Assembly: GCF_937770335.1 (NCBI RefSeq)
Contig: NZ_CALJHY010000005.1
Coordinates: forward strand, 155,221 to 219,220
Origin: an uncultured Glaciecola sp.
Lineage (GTDB): Bacteria; Pseudomonadota; Gammaproteobacteria; Enterobacterales; Alteromonadaceae
DNA: 64,000 nucleotides
Reading direction: 5' to 3'
The position numbers were made by a program, and so were the translations under genes. Each line of letters begins with the position of its first letter. Position 1 is the stretch's first letter. This document shows, one piece after another, positions 48,135 through 58,932 of this stretch. The notes under the pieces were generated by a model that was not told where the DNA came from, did not search any database, and was given only the letters and a program-made list of their open reading frames with translations.

Positions 48135-48497
48135 TTACACTATGCCTTTATTGTTATTATTTTCTGATTATAAGGGAACACTTAAATAACTGGATTGGGA
48201 TAAGTCATTTCAAAGTAGTTTACAATCTTATAATACTGTTTTTACGGCTGCAAAATTGGGTAAAAACATTAGCAGCATAAATCACTATATCAGCGCGCTA
48301 ACAGTGCACTTAGCGGTCGATGGTAAATTGAATCGTACTGAGATCCAATTTATTTCTCTAAAATCTGGAGAATTGCTTGGTCATGAGCACAATAATGCCA
48401 ATTTTAATAACGTAAAAATCAATTTTTTAGTAACTTGTTGTTCCTATTGAACAAATAAAATAGTTGAAAATAAAACTTGGAAATACGTCAATTTATG

Positions 48498-48623
48498 CTA
48501 AATTTTATCGGCTACTTCAGTCACGCTTCTCTCGAGTAATCGAGCTTTCCATAAGCTAAAAGTAGCCAGTAAAAGTAAGAATAAGGGAATAACAATAATA
48601 ATAAAAGGATCTAGTTTATTCAT
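48498..48623 (-). CDS. Small single-pass membrane protein (41 aa), not in the ORF track
   Basis: Minus-strand translation MNKLDPFIIIVIPLFLLLLATFSLWKARLLERSVTEVADKI*: one strong TM segment and a charged C-terminus. Confidence 0.45.
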   Translation of the reverse strand: MNKLDPFIIIVIPLFLLLLATFSLWKARLLERSVTEVADKI

Positions 48624-48715
48624 TCATTATTGCAATAACCCCCCCATGCGAAATGCGTTTCTCTTAAAATTGAAACGTACTTACGGTCATGTTTGTCACA
48701 TTTAACTCACAGAGT

Positions 48716-48724
48716 TATCCACAG
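48716..48724 (+). promoter_or_regulatory. Consensus DnaA box upstream of polA
   Basis: TTATCCACA exact match. Confidence 0.5.
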
Positions 48725-48800
48725 GTTTTATAAAAGCATTTTGTGGCTACAAGTCAATAAATATGGCATTCTCCATTCTATAAAGTATTAATATGAGCAA

Positions 48801-51590
48801 ATGATGGAAAAACAATCAACAAGCCCGTTAGTCCTAGTTGACGGTTCCTCTTATTTATTCAGAGCCTTTCACGGGTTACCTCCTCTTACTAATTCGAAAG
48901 GTCAGGATACCGGCGCTATTTACGGCGTAGTCAATATGTTGCGCAGCTTGATGGCTACTTATAAACCAAGTCATATTGCGGTTATTTTTGACGCAAAAGG
49001 CAAAACCTTTCGAGACGATATTTATAAAGAATATAAAGCTAATCGTCCTCCTATGCCGGATGAGCTTAGATCGCAAATTAAACCTTTGCACAAAATTATC
49101 AAAGCGATGGGTTTTCCAATAATAGTAGAGGACGGCGTTGAAGCAGACGACGTTATCGGTACGCTCGCACGCCAAGCATCTGCGCAAGGAATCGAATGCG
49201 TTATTAGCACCGGCGACAAAGACATGGCGCAACTTGTTGACGAGCATGTAACCCTTATCAATACCATGACCAATTTAACTATGGACGTAGATGGCGTGGT
49301 AGAAAAGTTTGGTGTACCTGCCGAACTGATTATTGATTACCTAGCAATGAAAGGTGACAAAGTAGACAACATACCGGGGATCCCTGGGGTTGGCGATAAA
49401 AGCGCTGTAGCGATGCTTAACGGCATTGGCGGCGTAAAAGATATTTATGCAAACTTGGACAAAATTGCGACCCTGGAATTTCGCGGCGCGAAAACAATGG
49501 CCGCTAAAATAGCTCAGTATGAAGAACAGGCTATGCTGTCGTATCAATTAGCCACAATCGAATGTGGTTTAAAGTTAGAGTATGAGCCAACCACGCTGAA
49601 CATGGGTGAAATGGACAAATCTGAATTACGGACACTTTTTGCTGAGTACGAATTTAAGCGCTGGTTAGTAGAAGTCAGTGATGGTGATGAAAGTAAGGTA
49701 AGTAACGTTAGTAAGCCACTGACCACCGACGGTGAGACAGCCGCAGATAATGAGCTTTCTGATTCACAAGTATTTGAGAAATCCAAATATGAACTTGTTT
49801 TAACACAACAACAATTAGATCAATGGATTGCTAAAATTCAAGCTGCAACCTATTACGCCTTTGATACTGAAACGACTAGTATCGATTATATGCAAGCTGA
49901 GTTAGTTGGATTGTCGTTTTCTATTAGTGCTAACGACGCATGCTACATTCCAGTCGCACATGATTATCCTGGCGCACCAAATCAGCTAGAGCGGGATAAC
50001 GTGCTTGCGCAACTAAAGCCTATTTTAGAAGACAAGTCAGCAAAAAAGATTGGGCAGCATATAAAGTATGACAAAAACGTACTTGCCAATTATGACATTA
50101 AACTGCAAGGCATTTTATCAGACACCATGCTTGCATCATACGTATTGAATAGTGTTGCAACTCGCCACAACATGGATAGCTTGTCATTAAAATATCTAGG
50201 CCACAATACAATTCATTTCGAAGACATTGCCGGTAAGGGTGTAAAACAAATAACGTTTAACCAAATTGCATTGGAGCAAGCTGCTCCCTATGCGGCCGAA
50301 GATGCCGATGTAACATTAAGATTGCACGAGGCACTGCAGCTATTACTCAAGGACAAAGGCGAATTGCTAAGTGTCTTGAATGACATCGAAGTACCCCTCT
50401 CGTCCGTATTAGCAAAAATGGAACAAAACGGCGTACTTATTGATAGCCAATTATTAAGCCAACAAAGCCAAACCATAGCCGCACGTATTATGGAGCTCGA
50501 AAAAGAGGTTCATGAATTAGCAGGTGAATCGTTCAACTTAGGTTCGACCAAACAATTACAACATATTTTATTCGAAAAAATGAGTTTGCCCATAGTAAAG
50601 AAAACCCCAAAAGGCGCGCCATCAACATCCGAAGAAGTGCTGCAGGAACTTGCGCTTCAATACGAACTCCCTAAGAAAATTATGGAGTACCGCGGCTTAA
50701 CTAAACTCAAAAATACATATACAGACAAGCTACCTAAGATGATCCACCATCGCACAGGTCGAGTGCATACTTCTTATCACCAAGCAGTGACGGCAACCGG
50801 TCGATTATCTTCAACCGATCCTAATTTACAGAATATTCCGATTCGGACATCGGAGGGAAGACAAGTTCGCCAAGCTTTCATCGCACGTCCTGGTTATAAA
50901 GTTGTGGCTGCAGATTACAGTCAAATTGAACTTCGCATTATGGCTCATTTGAGCAAAGACAAGGGTCTAGTAAGTGCCTTCTCTGCCGGCAAAGATATTC
51001 ACAGTGCAACCGCTGCTGAGGTATTTGATGTTCCGCTAGAAGAAGTATCAGTGAACGAGCGACGCAGCGCAAAGGCAATTAATTTTGGCCTGATATATGG
51101 CATGTCTGCTTTTGGCCTATCCAAGCAACTTAATATTGGACGCCATGATGCTCAACAATATATGGATTTGTATTTTGAGCGCTACCCTGGCGTGTTAACT
51201 TACATGGAATCAACCAGAGAAAGCGCGAAGCAGACTGGCTATGTTAGTACTGTGTTTGGTCGCCGATTATACCTACCTGACATTAAGGCAAGTAATGCAA
51301 TGCGCAGAAAAGGAGCAGAACGCGCTGCCATTAATGCCCCAATGCAAGGCACTGCTGCAGATATTATTAAAAAAGCGATGATAGACGTGGATGCTTGGAT
51401 TAATGATATTAACGACGAAGCTATTTTGATGATCATGCAAGTACACGATGAATTGGTTTTCGAGATCAAAGAAGATCATGTCGACCAATATGTCGCTAAA
51501 ATTAAATCTTTAATGGAAAAAGCGGTAGAACTTGATGTGCCATTGATTGTCGATGTTGGTATCGGTAATAACTGGGATGAGGCTCATTAG
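48801..51590 (+). CDS. polA: DNA polymerase I
   Basis: 5' nuclease ([18 protein letters not shown]), 3'-5' exo ([14 protein letters not shown]), polymerase ([38 protein letters not shown]). Confidence 0.98.
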   Translation: MMEKQSTSPLVLVDGSSYLFRAFHGLPPLTNSKGQDTGAIYGVVNMLRSLMATYKPSHIAVIFDAKGKTFRDDIYKEYKANRPPMPDELRSQIKPLHKIIKAMGFPIIVEDGVEADDVIGTLARQASAQGIECVISTGDKDMAQLVDEHVTLINTMTNLTMDVDGVVEKFGVPAELIIDYLAMKGDKVDNIPGIPGVGDKSAVAMLNGIGGVKDIYANLDKIATLEFRGAKTMAAKIAQYEEQAMLSYQLATIECGLKLEYEPTTLNMGEMDKSELRTLFAEYEFKRWLVEVSDGDESKVSNVSKPLTTDGETAADNELSDSQVFEKSKYELVLTQQQLDQWIAKIQAATYYAFDTETTSIDYMQAELVGLSFSISANDACYIPVAHDYPGAPNQLERDNVLAQLKPILEDKSAKKIGQHIKYDKNVLANYDIKLQGILSDTMLASYVLNSVATRHNMDSLSLKYLGHNTIHFEDIAGKGVKQITFNQIALEQAAPYAAEDADVTLRLHEALQLLLKDKGELLSVLNDIEVPLSSVLAKMEQNGVLIDSQLLSQQSQTIAARIMELEKEVHELAGESFNLGSTKQLQHILFEKMSLPIVKKTPKGAPSTSEEVLQELALQYELPKKIMEYRGLTKLKNTYTDKLPKMIHHRTGRVHTSYHQAVTATGRLSSTDPNLQNIPIRTSEGRQVRQAFIARPGYKVVAADYSQIELRIMAHLSKDKGLVSAFSAGKDIHSATAAEVFDVPLEEVSVNERRSAKAINFGLIYGMSAFGLSKQLNIGRHDAQQYMDLYFERYPGVLTYMESTRESAKQTGYVSTVFGRRLYLPDIKASNAMRRKGAERAAINAPMQGTAADIIKKAMIDVDAWINDINDEAILMIMQVHDELVFEIKEDHVDQYVAKIKSLMEKAVELDVPLIVDVGIGNNWDEAH

Positions 51591-51728
51591 ACTGCAAGGT
51601 TTGTGAGCGAACCTAAAGACAACACATTGTCGACACGAAGATAGCCCGCGGTGTTCTAGAAGAAGAGTGTAGAATTTAATTTTACTTTTTTTCGACTTTG
51701 GTTGAACTTAATCACAAATCACCCGTCC

Positions 51729-51793
51729 TATACTGTGAATGTGTTGTTCTTCCCAAACAATTTGCCCCATCGTTTTGATGGGGCTTTTTTTTT
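51729..51793 (+). ncRNA. Putative short sRNA at the spf (Spot 42) syntenic locus: -10-like element plus intrinsic terminator
   Basis: TATACT at 51729-51734; about 50 nt downstream ending in GCCCCATC-GTTTT-GATGGGGC + T9 (51764-51793), between polA and yihA as for spf in E. coli. Confidence 0.4.
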
Positions 51794-51805
51794 CATACGA
51801 CTATT

Positions 51806-52435
51806 TCACTCGGAAATTTCAGGGATATCTTTCAACTGTCTTTCCAGACCATACCACTTGAATAAAACCTGCTCTAACTCAGGTACACCAATTCCACTGA
51901 GTGATGAGAAAGAATGGACTGTTACGTCGCCACAAAATGCCATTGACGCTTCACGTACCATCAAGGTTTGTGCCTTACGCTTTCCTGCTTTTAATTTGTC
52001 AGCTTTGGTCAACAAAATAAGCACGGGGAGATTAACTTCAACAGCCCAGTTGATTAAGTTCTGGTCAAGATCTTTTAACGGATGGCGAATGTCCATTAAG
52101 ACCACCAGACCTTTCAAACACTTACGCTGCTGTAAATACTCACCTAATGATTTTTGCCACTTTAATTTCATTTCCAGGGGTACTTTTGCATAACCGTAAC
52201 CTGGGAGATCAACTAAACGTCGCTCTTCATCAAGCTCAAACATATTAATTAATTGTGTTCTACCAGGGGTTTTACTGGTTCTTGCTAGGCCTTTTTGTCT
52301 AGTTAGTCTGTTTAGAGCACTAGATTTGCCTGCATTTGAGCGGCCGGCAAAAGCGACTTCCATGCCATCGGATTCAGATAGAAAGTCAATACTGGGTGCA
52401 CTCGTTAGGAAAGTTGCTTTGGTAAAATAAGACAT
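51806..52435 (-). CDS. yihA: Ribosome biogenesis GTP-binding protein YihA/YsxC (EngB)
   Basis: [41 protein letters not shown]. Confidence 0.97.
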   Translation of the reverse strand: MSYFTKATFLTSAPSIDFLSESDGMEVAFAGRSNAGKSSALNRLTRQKGLARTSKTPGRTQLINMFELDEERRLVDLPGYGYAKVPLEMKLKWQKSLGEYLQQRKCLKGLVVLMDIRHPLKDLDQNLINWAVEVNLPVLILLTKADKLKAGKRKAQTLMVREASMAFCGDVTVHSFSSLSGIGVPELEQVLFKWYGLERQLKDIPEISE

Positions 52436-52661
52436 GTTTTCACTTTTAAAGAAAGAATGTTGAACTGGGTTTTTTTAAAACAGAGCCGATATTTTCTGTA
52501 TTGTAACCAAAAATTTGCGAATATAGTTATCAATCATTTATTTATATCCATACAAAGTGTGTGGAAGAGTTTTTTTCGGTCAGTATTTGTGTACAATACC
52601 ACGTTCTTCAATGATATTTGAGAAAGATGCTTTGCTAATCACCCGTATAAAGAGATTAAGT

Positions 52662-53285
52662 ATGAAAAAACTAGGTTTGCTTGTTTGTTTAACTTTAGGT
52701 ATGACTACAGTCGCATTTGCCAAAGGCGATCCAGAGGCAGGAAAAGCAAAATCCCTGACATGTTCAGCCTGTCACGGCGCTGATGGTAATAGTGTCATTC
52801 CAATGAATCCGAAAATTGCTGGTCAGCATGAGGGTTATTTGGTAAAGCAATTAACAGAATATAGACTAGCTTCACGCACTGGCGGCAAACAAGGCCGCAA
52901 TAATGCAGTGATGAATGGAATGGCTGCCGGGCTATCGGATCAAGATATCGATGATTTAGCTGCGTATTTTTCGAGCCAAGATCAAAAAGCAGGTGAAACA
53001 CCTGAAGATGTTATTGAAGCAGGTCAAGCGCTTTATAGAGGCGGTAATGCTGAAAAAGGAATTACATCTTGTATTTCATGCCACGGGCCAAACGGAAAAG
53101 GAATGGGCTTGGCTGGGTTCCCAGTAATAAGTGGACAACATGCCGATTACATTAGCTCACAACTGAAAATGTTTAGAAGCGGTACAAGAGCAAACGACCA
53201 TAACGGCATGATGCGCGATATCGCTATGAAATTGAGCGATGACGATATTGAAGTATTATCTAAGTATGTAGGTGGCTTATACTAA
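52662..53285 (+). CDS. Cytochrome c4 family diheme protein
   Basis: Signal peptide; two CxxCH motifs (CSACHGADGN, CISCHGPNGKG). Start at MKKLGLLVC (52662); ORF track start 52557. Confidence 0.93.
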   Translation: MKKLGLLVCLTLGMTTVAFAKGDPEAGKAKSLTCSACHGADGNSVIPMNPKIAGQHEGYLVKQLTEYRLASRTGGKQGRNNAVMNGMAAGLSDQDIDDLAAYFSSQDQKAGETPEDVIEAGQALYRGGNAEKGITSCISCHGPNGKGMGLAGFPVISGQHADYISSQLKMFRSGTRANDHNGMMRDIAMKLSDDDIEVLSKYVGGLY

Positions 53286-53500
53286 TTTGCACAAATAATT
53301 TTTTATTTGTAAATGAGTTGTAAATTTTATTCAATAGCGTATTATCCATACATCTTTCAGGGACAACTTGATTACAGAGGTAGTTTACTATCAACGTTAA
53401 AAGTAAAATCTGGAATAATATAATAATAAAGCGTCAGGAAGACCTATAACAAAGTTCGTTACTATTTCGTCAATAATAATAAAAAGAGAAAAGTAACATT

Positions 53501-53554
53501 ATGAACAATAAAGCACATGATGTGCGATACGGGAGAGGTGTCAGTAGACACTGA
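53501..53554 (+). CDS. Possible 17-aa small ORF MNNKAHDVRYGRGVSRH
   Basis: ATG preceded by purine-rich AAAAAGAGAAAAG, followed 8 nt later by a strong intrinsic terminator. May instead be part of an sRNA. Confidence 0.3.
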   Translation: MNNKAHDVRYGRGVSRH

Positions 53555-53562
53555 TTAAATTT

Positions 53563-53592
53563 AGGTGATAGCTTTGGCTATCACCTTTTTTC
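53563..53592 (+). terminator. Strong intrinsic terminator of a stand-alone small transcript
   Basis: AGGTGATAGC-TTTG-GCTATCACCT followed by TTTTT. Confidence 0.85.
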
Positions 53593-53865
53593 TTTCTAGA
53601 CTATAAAAGCAAAAACGGAACAACAGAGACAACATCACTACTACAAAAAAATTATCTCAACGAATCAACAATGTACATATACAGACCGAGCGTATATTAA
53701 AAAATTCCCGCCACAAGAAAATAATTATCAATAACCTTTATCAATAACCCCCCCTGCTAAGTTACAATAGATAGAATTGAAGAAACATAACCGCAATGCT
53801 AACTCGATCATGGCGCTTTACAGCGCGACTTCAAGAGAATAACGGCATAGCAAGTAAGGGCAGAA

Positions 53866-54357
53866 ATGGCTAGCAAAAAAACGAGAAAAGGCGGTCAAAT
53901 AGGCACGCCAAAGTCGACTATTCCGATTGTACGCACTCCATCTGATCGTACAAGAAAGAAAAATGGAAACAAACCTGGTACTAGAAACAGTGTTATTGAC
54001 GCAGCAGAAAGCGCCAGACAAAACCAAAAAAAGGATCTCCGTTTCGGTAGTAAAGTACCGGTTGATTTGTTACGTCACAAAAAGACCAACAGTCAACCGA
54101 CCGAGAAAAAAATATCATATAAAACACCTAAGCATGAGTTGGACGCGATTGAAGCTGATGACAAATTGCAGAAGTTGCTAGACAAACAAGAATCAAAGGC
54201 ATTAACAGCGCTAGAGCAAGTTTATGTAAACACAAACTTAGCCCGTCATTTAGTGCTTTGTGACATGTTAGGAATTAGTGCTGAAGAAGAAATTGAAGAA
54301 GAAGATGATCCTCTTTCGCGTTTAGACGCAATTAGTATGGACGACTTCAAAGATTAA
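53866..54357 (+). CDS. yihI: Der GTPase-activating protein YihI
   Basis: Basic N-terminus (KKTRKGGQIGTP), acidic C-terminus, LLDKQESKALTALEQVYVNTNLARHLVLCDMLGI. Confidence 0.9.
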   Translation: MASKKTRKGGQIGTPKSTIPIVRTPSDRTRKKNGNKPGTRNSVIDAAESARQNQKKDLRFGSKVPVDLLRHKKTNSQPTEKKISYKTPKHELDAIEADDKLQKLLDKQESKALTALEQVYVNTNLARHLVLCDMLGISAEEEIEEEDDPLSRLDAISMDDFKD

Positions 54358-54365
54358 GTAGAGAA

Positions 54366-54809
54366 ATGACTGAAATATTATTAGGAACCTTTGGGGCGAT
54401 AATCGTTATCGCCCTCGGCGTATACGCTGGTAAATTGCTGTTTGTATTAATGCAGCAAAGGGCTCGCCAACAAGCCGCAAGACATAAACGTATTGATTCA
54501 ATAGTACAGAGTATTCAAACAATTGCGTTCGCTATGCAACAACAGCAGTGTAACTATTCTGAGGGCGCAATTAGAATTTGTAATTTACTCAAAGCACTAC
54601 CGATAGAAAATATTCCCGACTACTCGCTCGTATTCCCTCAATTACATAGTTTATTCGATACAATCAAAGACTACCCAACCCATGAAGAACGCAGTGCCTT
54701 AAGTAAGCAGGAAAGACGCAAACAAGACCATCAGCGAGAGCAAATTGAAAGTGAAGCTGAAAGCGGCATTCAGGAAGAGATTAGTCGATTAAAAGTGTTT
54801 AGCTGCTAA
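54366..54809 (+). CDS. DUF2489 domain-containing protein
   Basis: N-terminal TM then RRLQ-like helical region (VQSIQTIAFAMQQQQCNYSEGAIRICNLLKALP); adjacent to yihI. Confidence 0.8.
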   Translation: MTEILLGTFGAIIVIALGVYAGKLLFVLMQQRARQQAARHKRIDSIVQSIQTIAFAMQQQQCNYSEGAIRICNLLKALPIENIPDYSLVFPQLHSLFDTIKDYPTHEERSALSKQERRKQDHQREQIESEAESGIQEEISRLKVFSC

Positions 54810-55462
54810 TTATTGGCCTGATGACTGCGTTGAAGTGCTACTAGCTTTTCTTCAACCTGTTCTTGAGTGGTTTTTAGTGCGGCGTGTCGATAACAATCTA
54901 TGAGGTGGTCATTGACCATCCCGACTGCCTGCATAAAAGCATAGCAAATAGTGCTACCAACAAAGCTGAAGCCGGCCTTTTTCAGCGCGTTTGCCATTGC
55001 ATACGACGCCGCCGATGTTGTTGCAACATCACCTTTAATTTTGCAGTTATTTTGGATTACACGATACTGCGTAAATTGCCATAAATATAGATTAAATGGC
55101 ATTACCTCCTCTATATATAGATAAGCATGTGCGTTTTTAATGATGGACTTTATTTTTAACTTGTTACGCACTATCCCTCTATCTTGCATTAAATTCATAA
55201 CATCATCTTCGGTCATTTTAACAATTTCTTTCGGATTAAACTGATGGAATGCCTTTTCATAGTTTTTTTGCTTGCGCAAAATTGTTAACCAGCTCAATCC
55301 TGCTTGCTGACCATCCAAACAGAGTTTTGCAAACAACTCCTGACTATCAAAAACTGGTTTTCCCCACTGCTCATTATGATACGCAACGTATTGAGGGTCA
55401 GAAGTTTCCCATGCACAGCTTGTGGTTGCCTGAGCGCTGCCAGTTGTCGAAATATGACTCAT
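54806..55462 (-). CDS. tag: DNA-3-methyladenine glycosylase I
   Basis: YHNEQWGKPVFDSQELFAKLCLDGQQAGLSWLTILRKQKNYEKAFHQF; KKAGFSFVGSTICYAFMQAVGMVNDH. Confidence 0.96.
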   Translation of the reverse strand: MSHISTTGSAQATTSCAWETSDPQYVAYHNEQWGKPVFDSQELFAKLCLDGQQAGLSWLTILRKQKNYEKAFHQFNPKEIVKMTEDDVMNLMQDRGIVRNKLKIKSIIKNAHAYLYIEEVMPFNLYLWQFTQYRVIQNNCKIKGDVATTSAASYAMANALKKAGFSFVGSTICYAFMQAVGMVNDHLIDCYRHAALKTTQEQVEEKLVALQRSHQANN

Positions 55463-55896
55463 TCTTTAAATCCTCACTGTATCTTTGGTGAACTAGTTGA
55501 TGAGTTAGTGGACTAATATGTTGCGTATAAGGGTAAAGCTTATGTTGGTTTAAATCTACTGACTAAAAAATTGACTGGCAATTCATCGAACATTCGATCA
55601 ATTTGCACATAAAAACTTCATGTTCATGCAAGACAACAGAGCGATTGGCTTGAAATGCAGTTTTATTGCGCTTTACTCAGTGAATATCTAAGGTGCGGGG
55701 TTATCAATTGAAGCAACTAGACGGTATACTCTATAGCTAATTTTTTGTGTTAGGTAAGTTAGGAATTTCGACTCAAATGACCACTTTGGTTAACGCTTAG
55801 CATTCGCCATCCAAGTGATGCTCAGCACAGTCTAAATTAACTTTAGCTAACGTATATTTGAATTTCACACACTGAGCATAGAAGAATTTAGCACTT

Positions 55897-56841
55897 ATGC
55901 AACATTATGATAGCAAGACATTTCAAGGTCTTATCCTTGCATTACAAAACTATTGGGCATCTCAGGGATGCGTTATTATTCAACCTCTTGATATGGAAGT
56001 CGGCGCTGGTACATTCCATCCAATGACCTTTCTTCGATCTTTAGGTCCAGAGCCCATCAGCAGTGCTTATGTTCAGCCTTGTCGCCGCCCTACTGACGGT
56101 CGCTATGGTGAAAACCCGAATCGTTTGCAACAGTATTATCAATTTCAAGTAATGCTTAAACCTTCGCCTGACAATATTCAGGAACTGTATTTAGGCTCGC
56201 TTGAAATGCTTGGTTTTGACCCACTTGTGCACGACATCCGTTTTGTAGAAGATAACTGGGAGTCTCCAACTCTTGGTGCTTGGGGCCTTGGTTGGGAAGT
56301 TTGGTTAAATGGCATGGAAGTCACACAATTTACCTATTTCCAACAAGTAGGTGGTCTTGAATGTAAACCTGTTACCGGTGAAATCACCTATGGTCTAGAG
56401 CGCTTGGCGATGTATATACAAGGCGTTGATAGCATTTATGATTTAGTTTGGACAAACGGGCCAATGGGTACAGTCACATATGGTGATGTATTCTTGCAGA
56501 ATGAAAAAGAACAGTCAGCTTATAATTTTGAATATGCTGACGTTGATTTTCTATTTAAAACCTTCGATGAGTGTGAAAAAGTGAGTAACAAATTAATTGA
56601 AGCGCAACTCCCCTTGCCTGCTTATGAACAAGTCATGAAAGCATCTCATGCATTCAACTTATTAGATGCGCGTCACGCTATTTCCGTGACCGAGAGACAG
56701 CGCTACATTCTGCGTGTCCGCACCTTATCAAAAGCGTGTGCTGAGATATATTATGCTTCACGTGAAGCACTTGGGTTCCCTCTCTGTAAAAATACACAGA
56801 GCGACACGACAAGCGCTGATAAACAGCATAAGGAAGCCTAA
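55897..56841 (+). CDS. glyQ: Glycyl-tRNA synthetase alpha subunit
   Basis: [45 protein letters not shown]. Confidence 0.98.
   Translation: MQHYDSKTFQGLILALQNYWASQGCVIIQPLDMEVGAGTFHPMTFLRSLGPEPISSAYVQPCRRPTDGRYGENPNRLQQYYQFQVMLKPSPDNIQELYLGSLEMLGFDPLVHDIRFVEDNWESPTLGAWGLGWEVWLNGMEVTQFTYFQQVGGLECKPVTGEITYGLERLAMYIQGVDSIYDLVWTNGPMGTVTYGDVFLQNEKEQSAYNFEYADVDFLFKTFDECEKVSNKLIEAQLPLPAYEQVMKASHAFNLLDARHAISVTERQRYILRVRTLSKACAEIYYASREALGFPLCKNTQSDTTSADKQHKEA
56754..56769. other. 16-bp perfect palindrome TGCTTCACGTGAAGCA (parS-like, 2 mismatches) inside glyQ
   Basis: Differs from parS TGTTTCACGTGAAACA only at symmetric positions 3 and 14. Confidence 0.25.
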
Positions 56842-56844
56842 GCA

Positions 56845-58926
56845 ATGACTATTATTAAGCAAAATCTATTAATCGAGCTGGGCACCGAAGAACTTCCACC
56901 AAAGTCACTCAAGAAATTATCTGAAAGCTTCACTCAAAATATTCATGATGAACTAACTAAAGCTGGCTTTGAATTTGATTCTATAGCACCGTATGCCGCG
57001 CCCCGTCGTTTAGCTGTTGTGGTGAAAAATTGCGCTGGGACGCAAGCTGATAGCAAAGTAGAAAAGCGTGGGCCAGCAATATCAGCGGCTTTTGATGCGG
57101 ATGGTAATCCTACGCGTGCAGCACAAGGTTGGGCAAAAGGTAACGGCATTGATGTTAGTGAAGCGTCAAGGTTAAAGACAGAAAAAGGTGAGTGGTTGCT
57201 GCATGTTGCAGACGTAAAAGGAAGCGCATTAAAGGATGTATTGCAAGAAATACTGCAAACTACCGTTAAAAAGCTACCTATTCCAAAGCCAATGCGTTGG
57301 GGATCGTCATCAGCTGAATTTATTCGTCCAGTTCACACTTTATGTGTCATGTTTGGGAATGTCGTTCTTCCTGTAACTTTGTTTGGATTGACGTCCTCAG
57401 ACCAGGTTTCTGGCCACCGATTTCATGGTCAGCGTCGTTTTACATTAGACCACGCTGATAATTATGCAAGCGCGTTAATAGCCCAATATGTTGTTGCCGA
57501 TTATGCTCAACGTACCGATACCATTGAAGCAGGACTCATAGCCAAAGCGACCGAACTAGGGTTAACGCCGGACTATAACCGTGCATTGTTAGAAGAAATA
57601 TCTTCCCTTGTAGAATGGCCTGTTATTTTATCCGCTAAGTTTGAAGTTGATTTTTTGGATGTGCCCAAAGAAGCACTCATTTATACAATGAAAGATGATC
57701 AAAAGTATGTCCCTCTCTTGGATGACGAGGGTGAGCTATCATCCATGTTCTTATTTGTATCAAACATTGAAAGTAAAGACCCAAATCAAGTAATCGAAGG
57801 AAACCAAAAGGTTATTCGCCCACGCTTATCCGACGCAAAGTTCTTCTTCGAAAATGATAAGAAAACAACATTAGCATCTAAAGCAGAGAAATTAGCAACC
57901 GTTCTGTTTCAGAAGGAATTAGGAACTGTTGCCGATAAGACCGCTCGTTTAGTCGCTATCAGCCAAAGTATAGCCAACGAATTAAAATTAGATCCAACAC
58001 ATGTAACACGCGCTGCTGCGCTGTCCAAGGGCGACTTGCTGAGTGATATGGTCATGGAATTTCCAAGCGTGCAAGGGATCATGGGACACCATTATGCGTT
58101 ACATGACGGAGAGCATGCTGACGTGGCATTGGCTATTGAAGAACAATATTTACCGCGTTTTGCGGGAGATAAACTACCAACGTCAAGCGCTGGTTATATG
58201 CTATCACTGGCAGAAAAACTCGACACATTGGTTGGGATTTTCGGCATTGGTAAGCTTCCTAAAGGTGACAAAGACCCTTTTGCGCTTCGCCGTTCAGCAA
58301 TCGGCATATTGCGTATTATGGTTGAAAACAAATTAGCATTGGATTTACACAATATGGTGGACAATGTTGTTAACATTTACGCTGATAAGTTATCTAATCT
58401 ACAAACAGCAACACAAGTGCATACCTTCTTATTAGACAGGTTTAAACCTTTCTATCAAGACCAAGATATTACAGGAGATGTAGTTAGCGCCGTTATGACA
58501 CAAAAACCAACAACAGCGATTGATTTCGACGCGCGAATTAAAGCAGTTACAGCATTTAAGCAAATGGATAGCGCTGTTGATTTAGTTGCTGCGAACAAGC
58601 GTGTTGCTAATATTTTGAATAAAAACAATATTGATATTGATGCATTGCCATCTATTAATCCGTCATTGTTTATCGAAGACGCTGAAAAGGCCTTATTTGT
58701 TGCACTGGAAAGCGCTCAGAGCGATGTTACTCGCCTTATTGATAAACTGGCTTATGATGAGGTGTTATCATCGTTAACCATCCTAAAGACGCCGCTTAAT
58801 AACTTCTTTGATGACGTCATGATTATGGCCGATGACGAAAAAGTAAAATCAAACCGTGTTGCCTTAGTAGGCAAAGCGAGACAACTGTTCTTGTCCGTAG
58901 CAGACGTTTCAGTATTAGCAGTATAA
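56845..58926 (+). CDS. glyS: Glycyl-tRNA synthetase beta subunit
   Basis: LLIELGTEELPPKSLKKLSESF; GHRFHGQRRFTL; DPFALRRSAIGILRI. Confidence 0.98.
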   Translation: MTIIKQNLLIELGTEELPPKSLKKLSESFTQNIHDELTKAGFEFDSIAPYAAPRRLAVVVKNCAGTQADSKVEKRGPAISAAFDADGNPTRAAQGWAKGNGIDVSEASRLKTEKGEWLLHVADVKGSALKDVLQEILQTTVKKLPIPKPMRWGSSSAEFIRPVHTLCVMFGNVVLPVTLFGLTSSDQVSGHRFHGQRRFTLDHADNYASALIAQYVVADYAQRTDTIEAGLIAKATELGLTPDYNRALLEEISSLVEWPVILSAKFEVDFLDVPKEALIYTMKDDQKYVPLLDDEGELSSMFLFVSNIESKDPNQVIEGNQKVIRPRLSDAKFFFENDKKTTLASKAEKLATVLFQKELGTVADKTARLVAISQSIANELKLDPTHVTRAAALSKGDLLSDMVMEFPSVQGIMGHHYALHDGEHADVALAIEEQYLPRFAGDKLPTSSAGYMLSLAEKLDTLVGIFGIGKLPKGDKDPFALRRSAIGILRIMVENKLALDLHNMVDNVVNIYADKLSNLQTATQVHTFLLDRFKPFYQDQDITGDVVSAVMTQKPTTAIDFDARIKAVTAFKQMDSAVDLVAANKRVANILNKNNIDIDALPSINPSLFIEDAEKALFVALESAQSDVTRLIDKLAYDEVLSSLTILKTPLNNFFDDVMIMADDEKVKSNRVALVGKARQLFLSVADVSVLAV

Positions 58927-58932
58927 GAGCAG

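Noticed and set aside
48256-48450. 64-aa plus-strand ORF in trkH-polA gap
   Set aside because: No ribosome-binding site or family features; composition resembles random AT-rich sequence.
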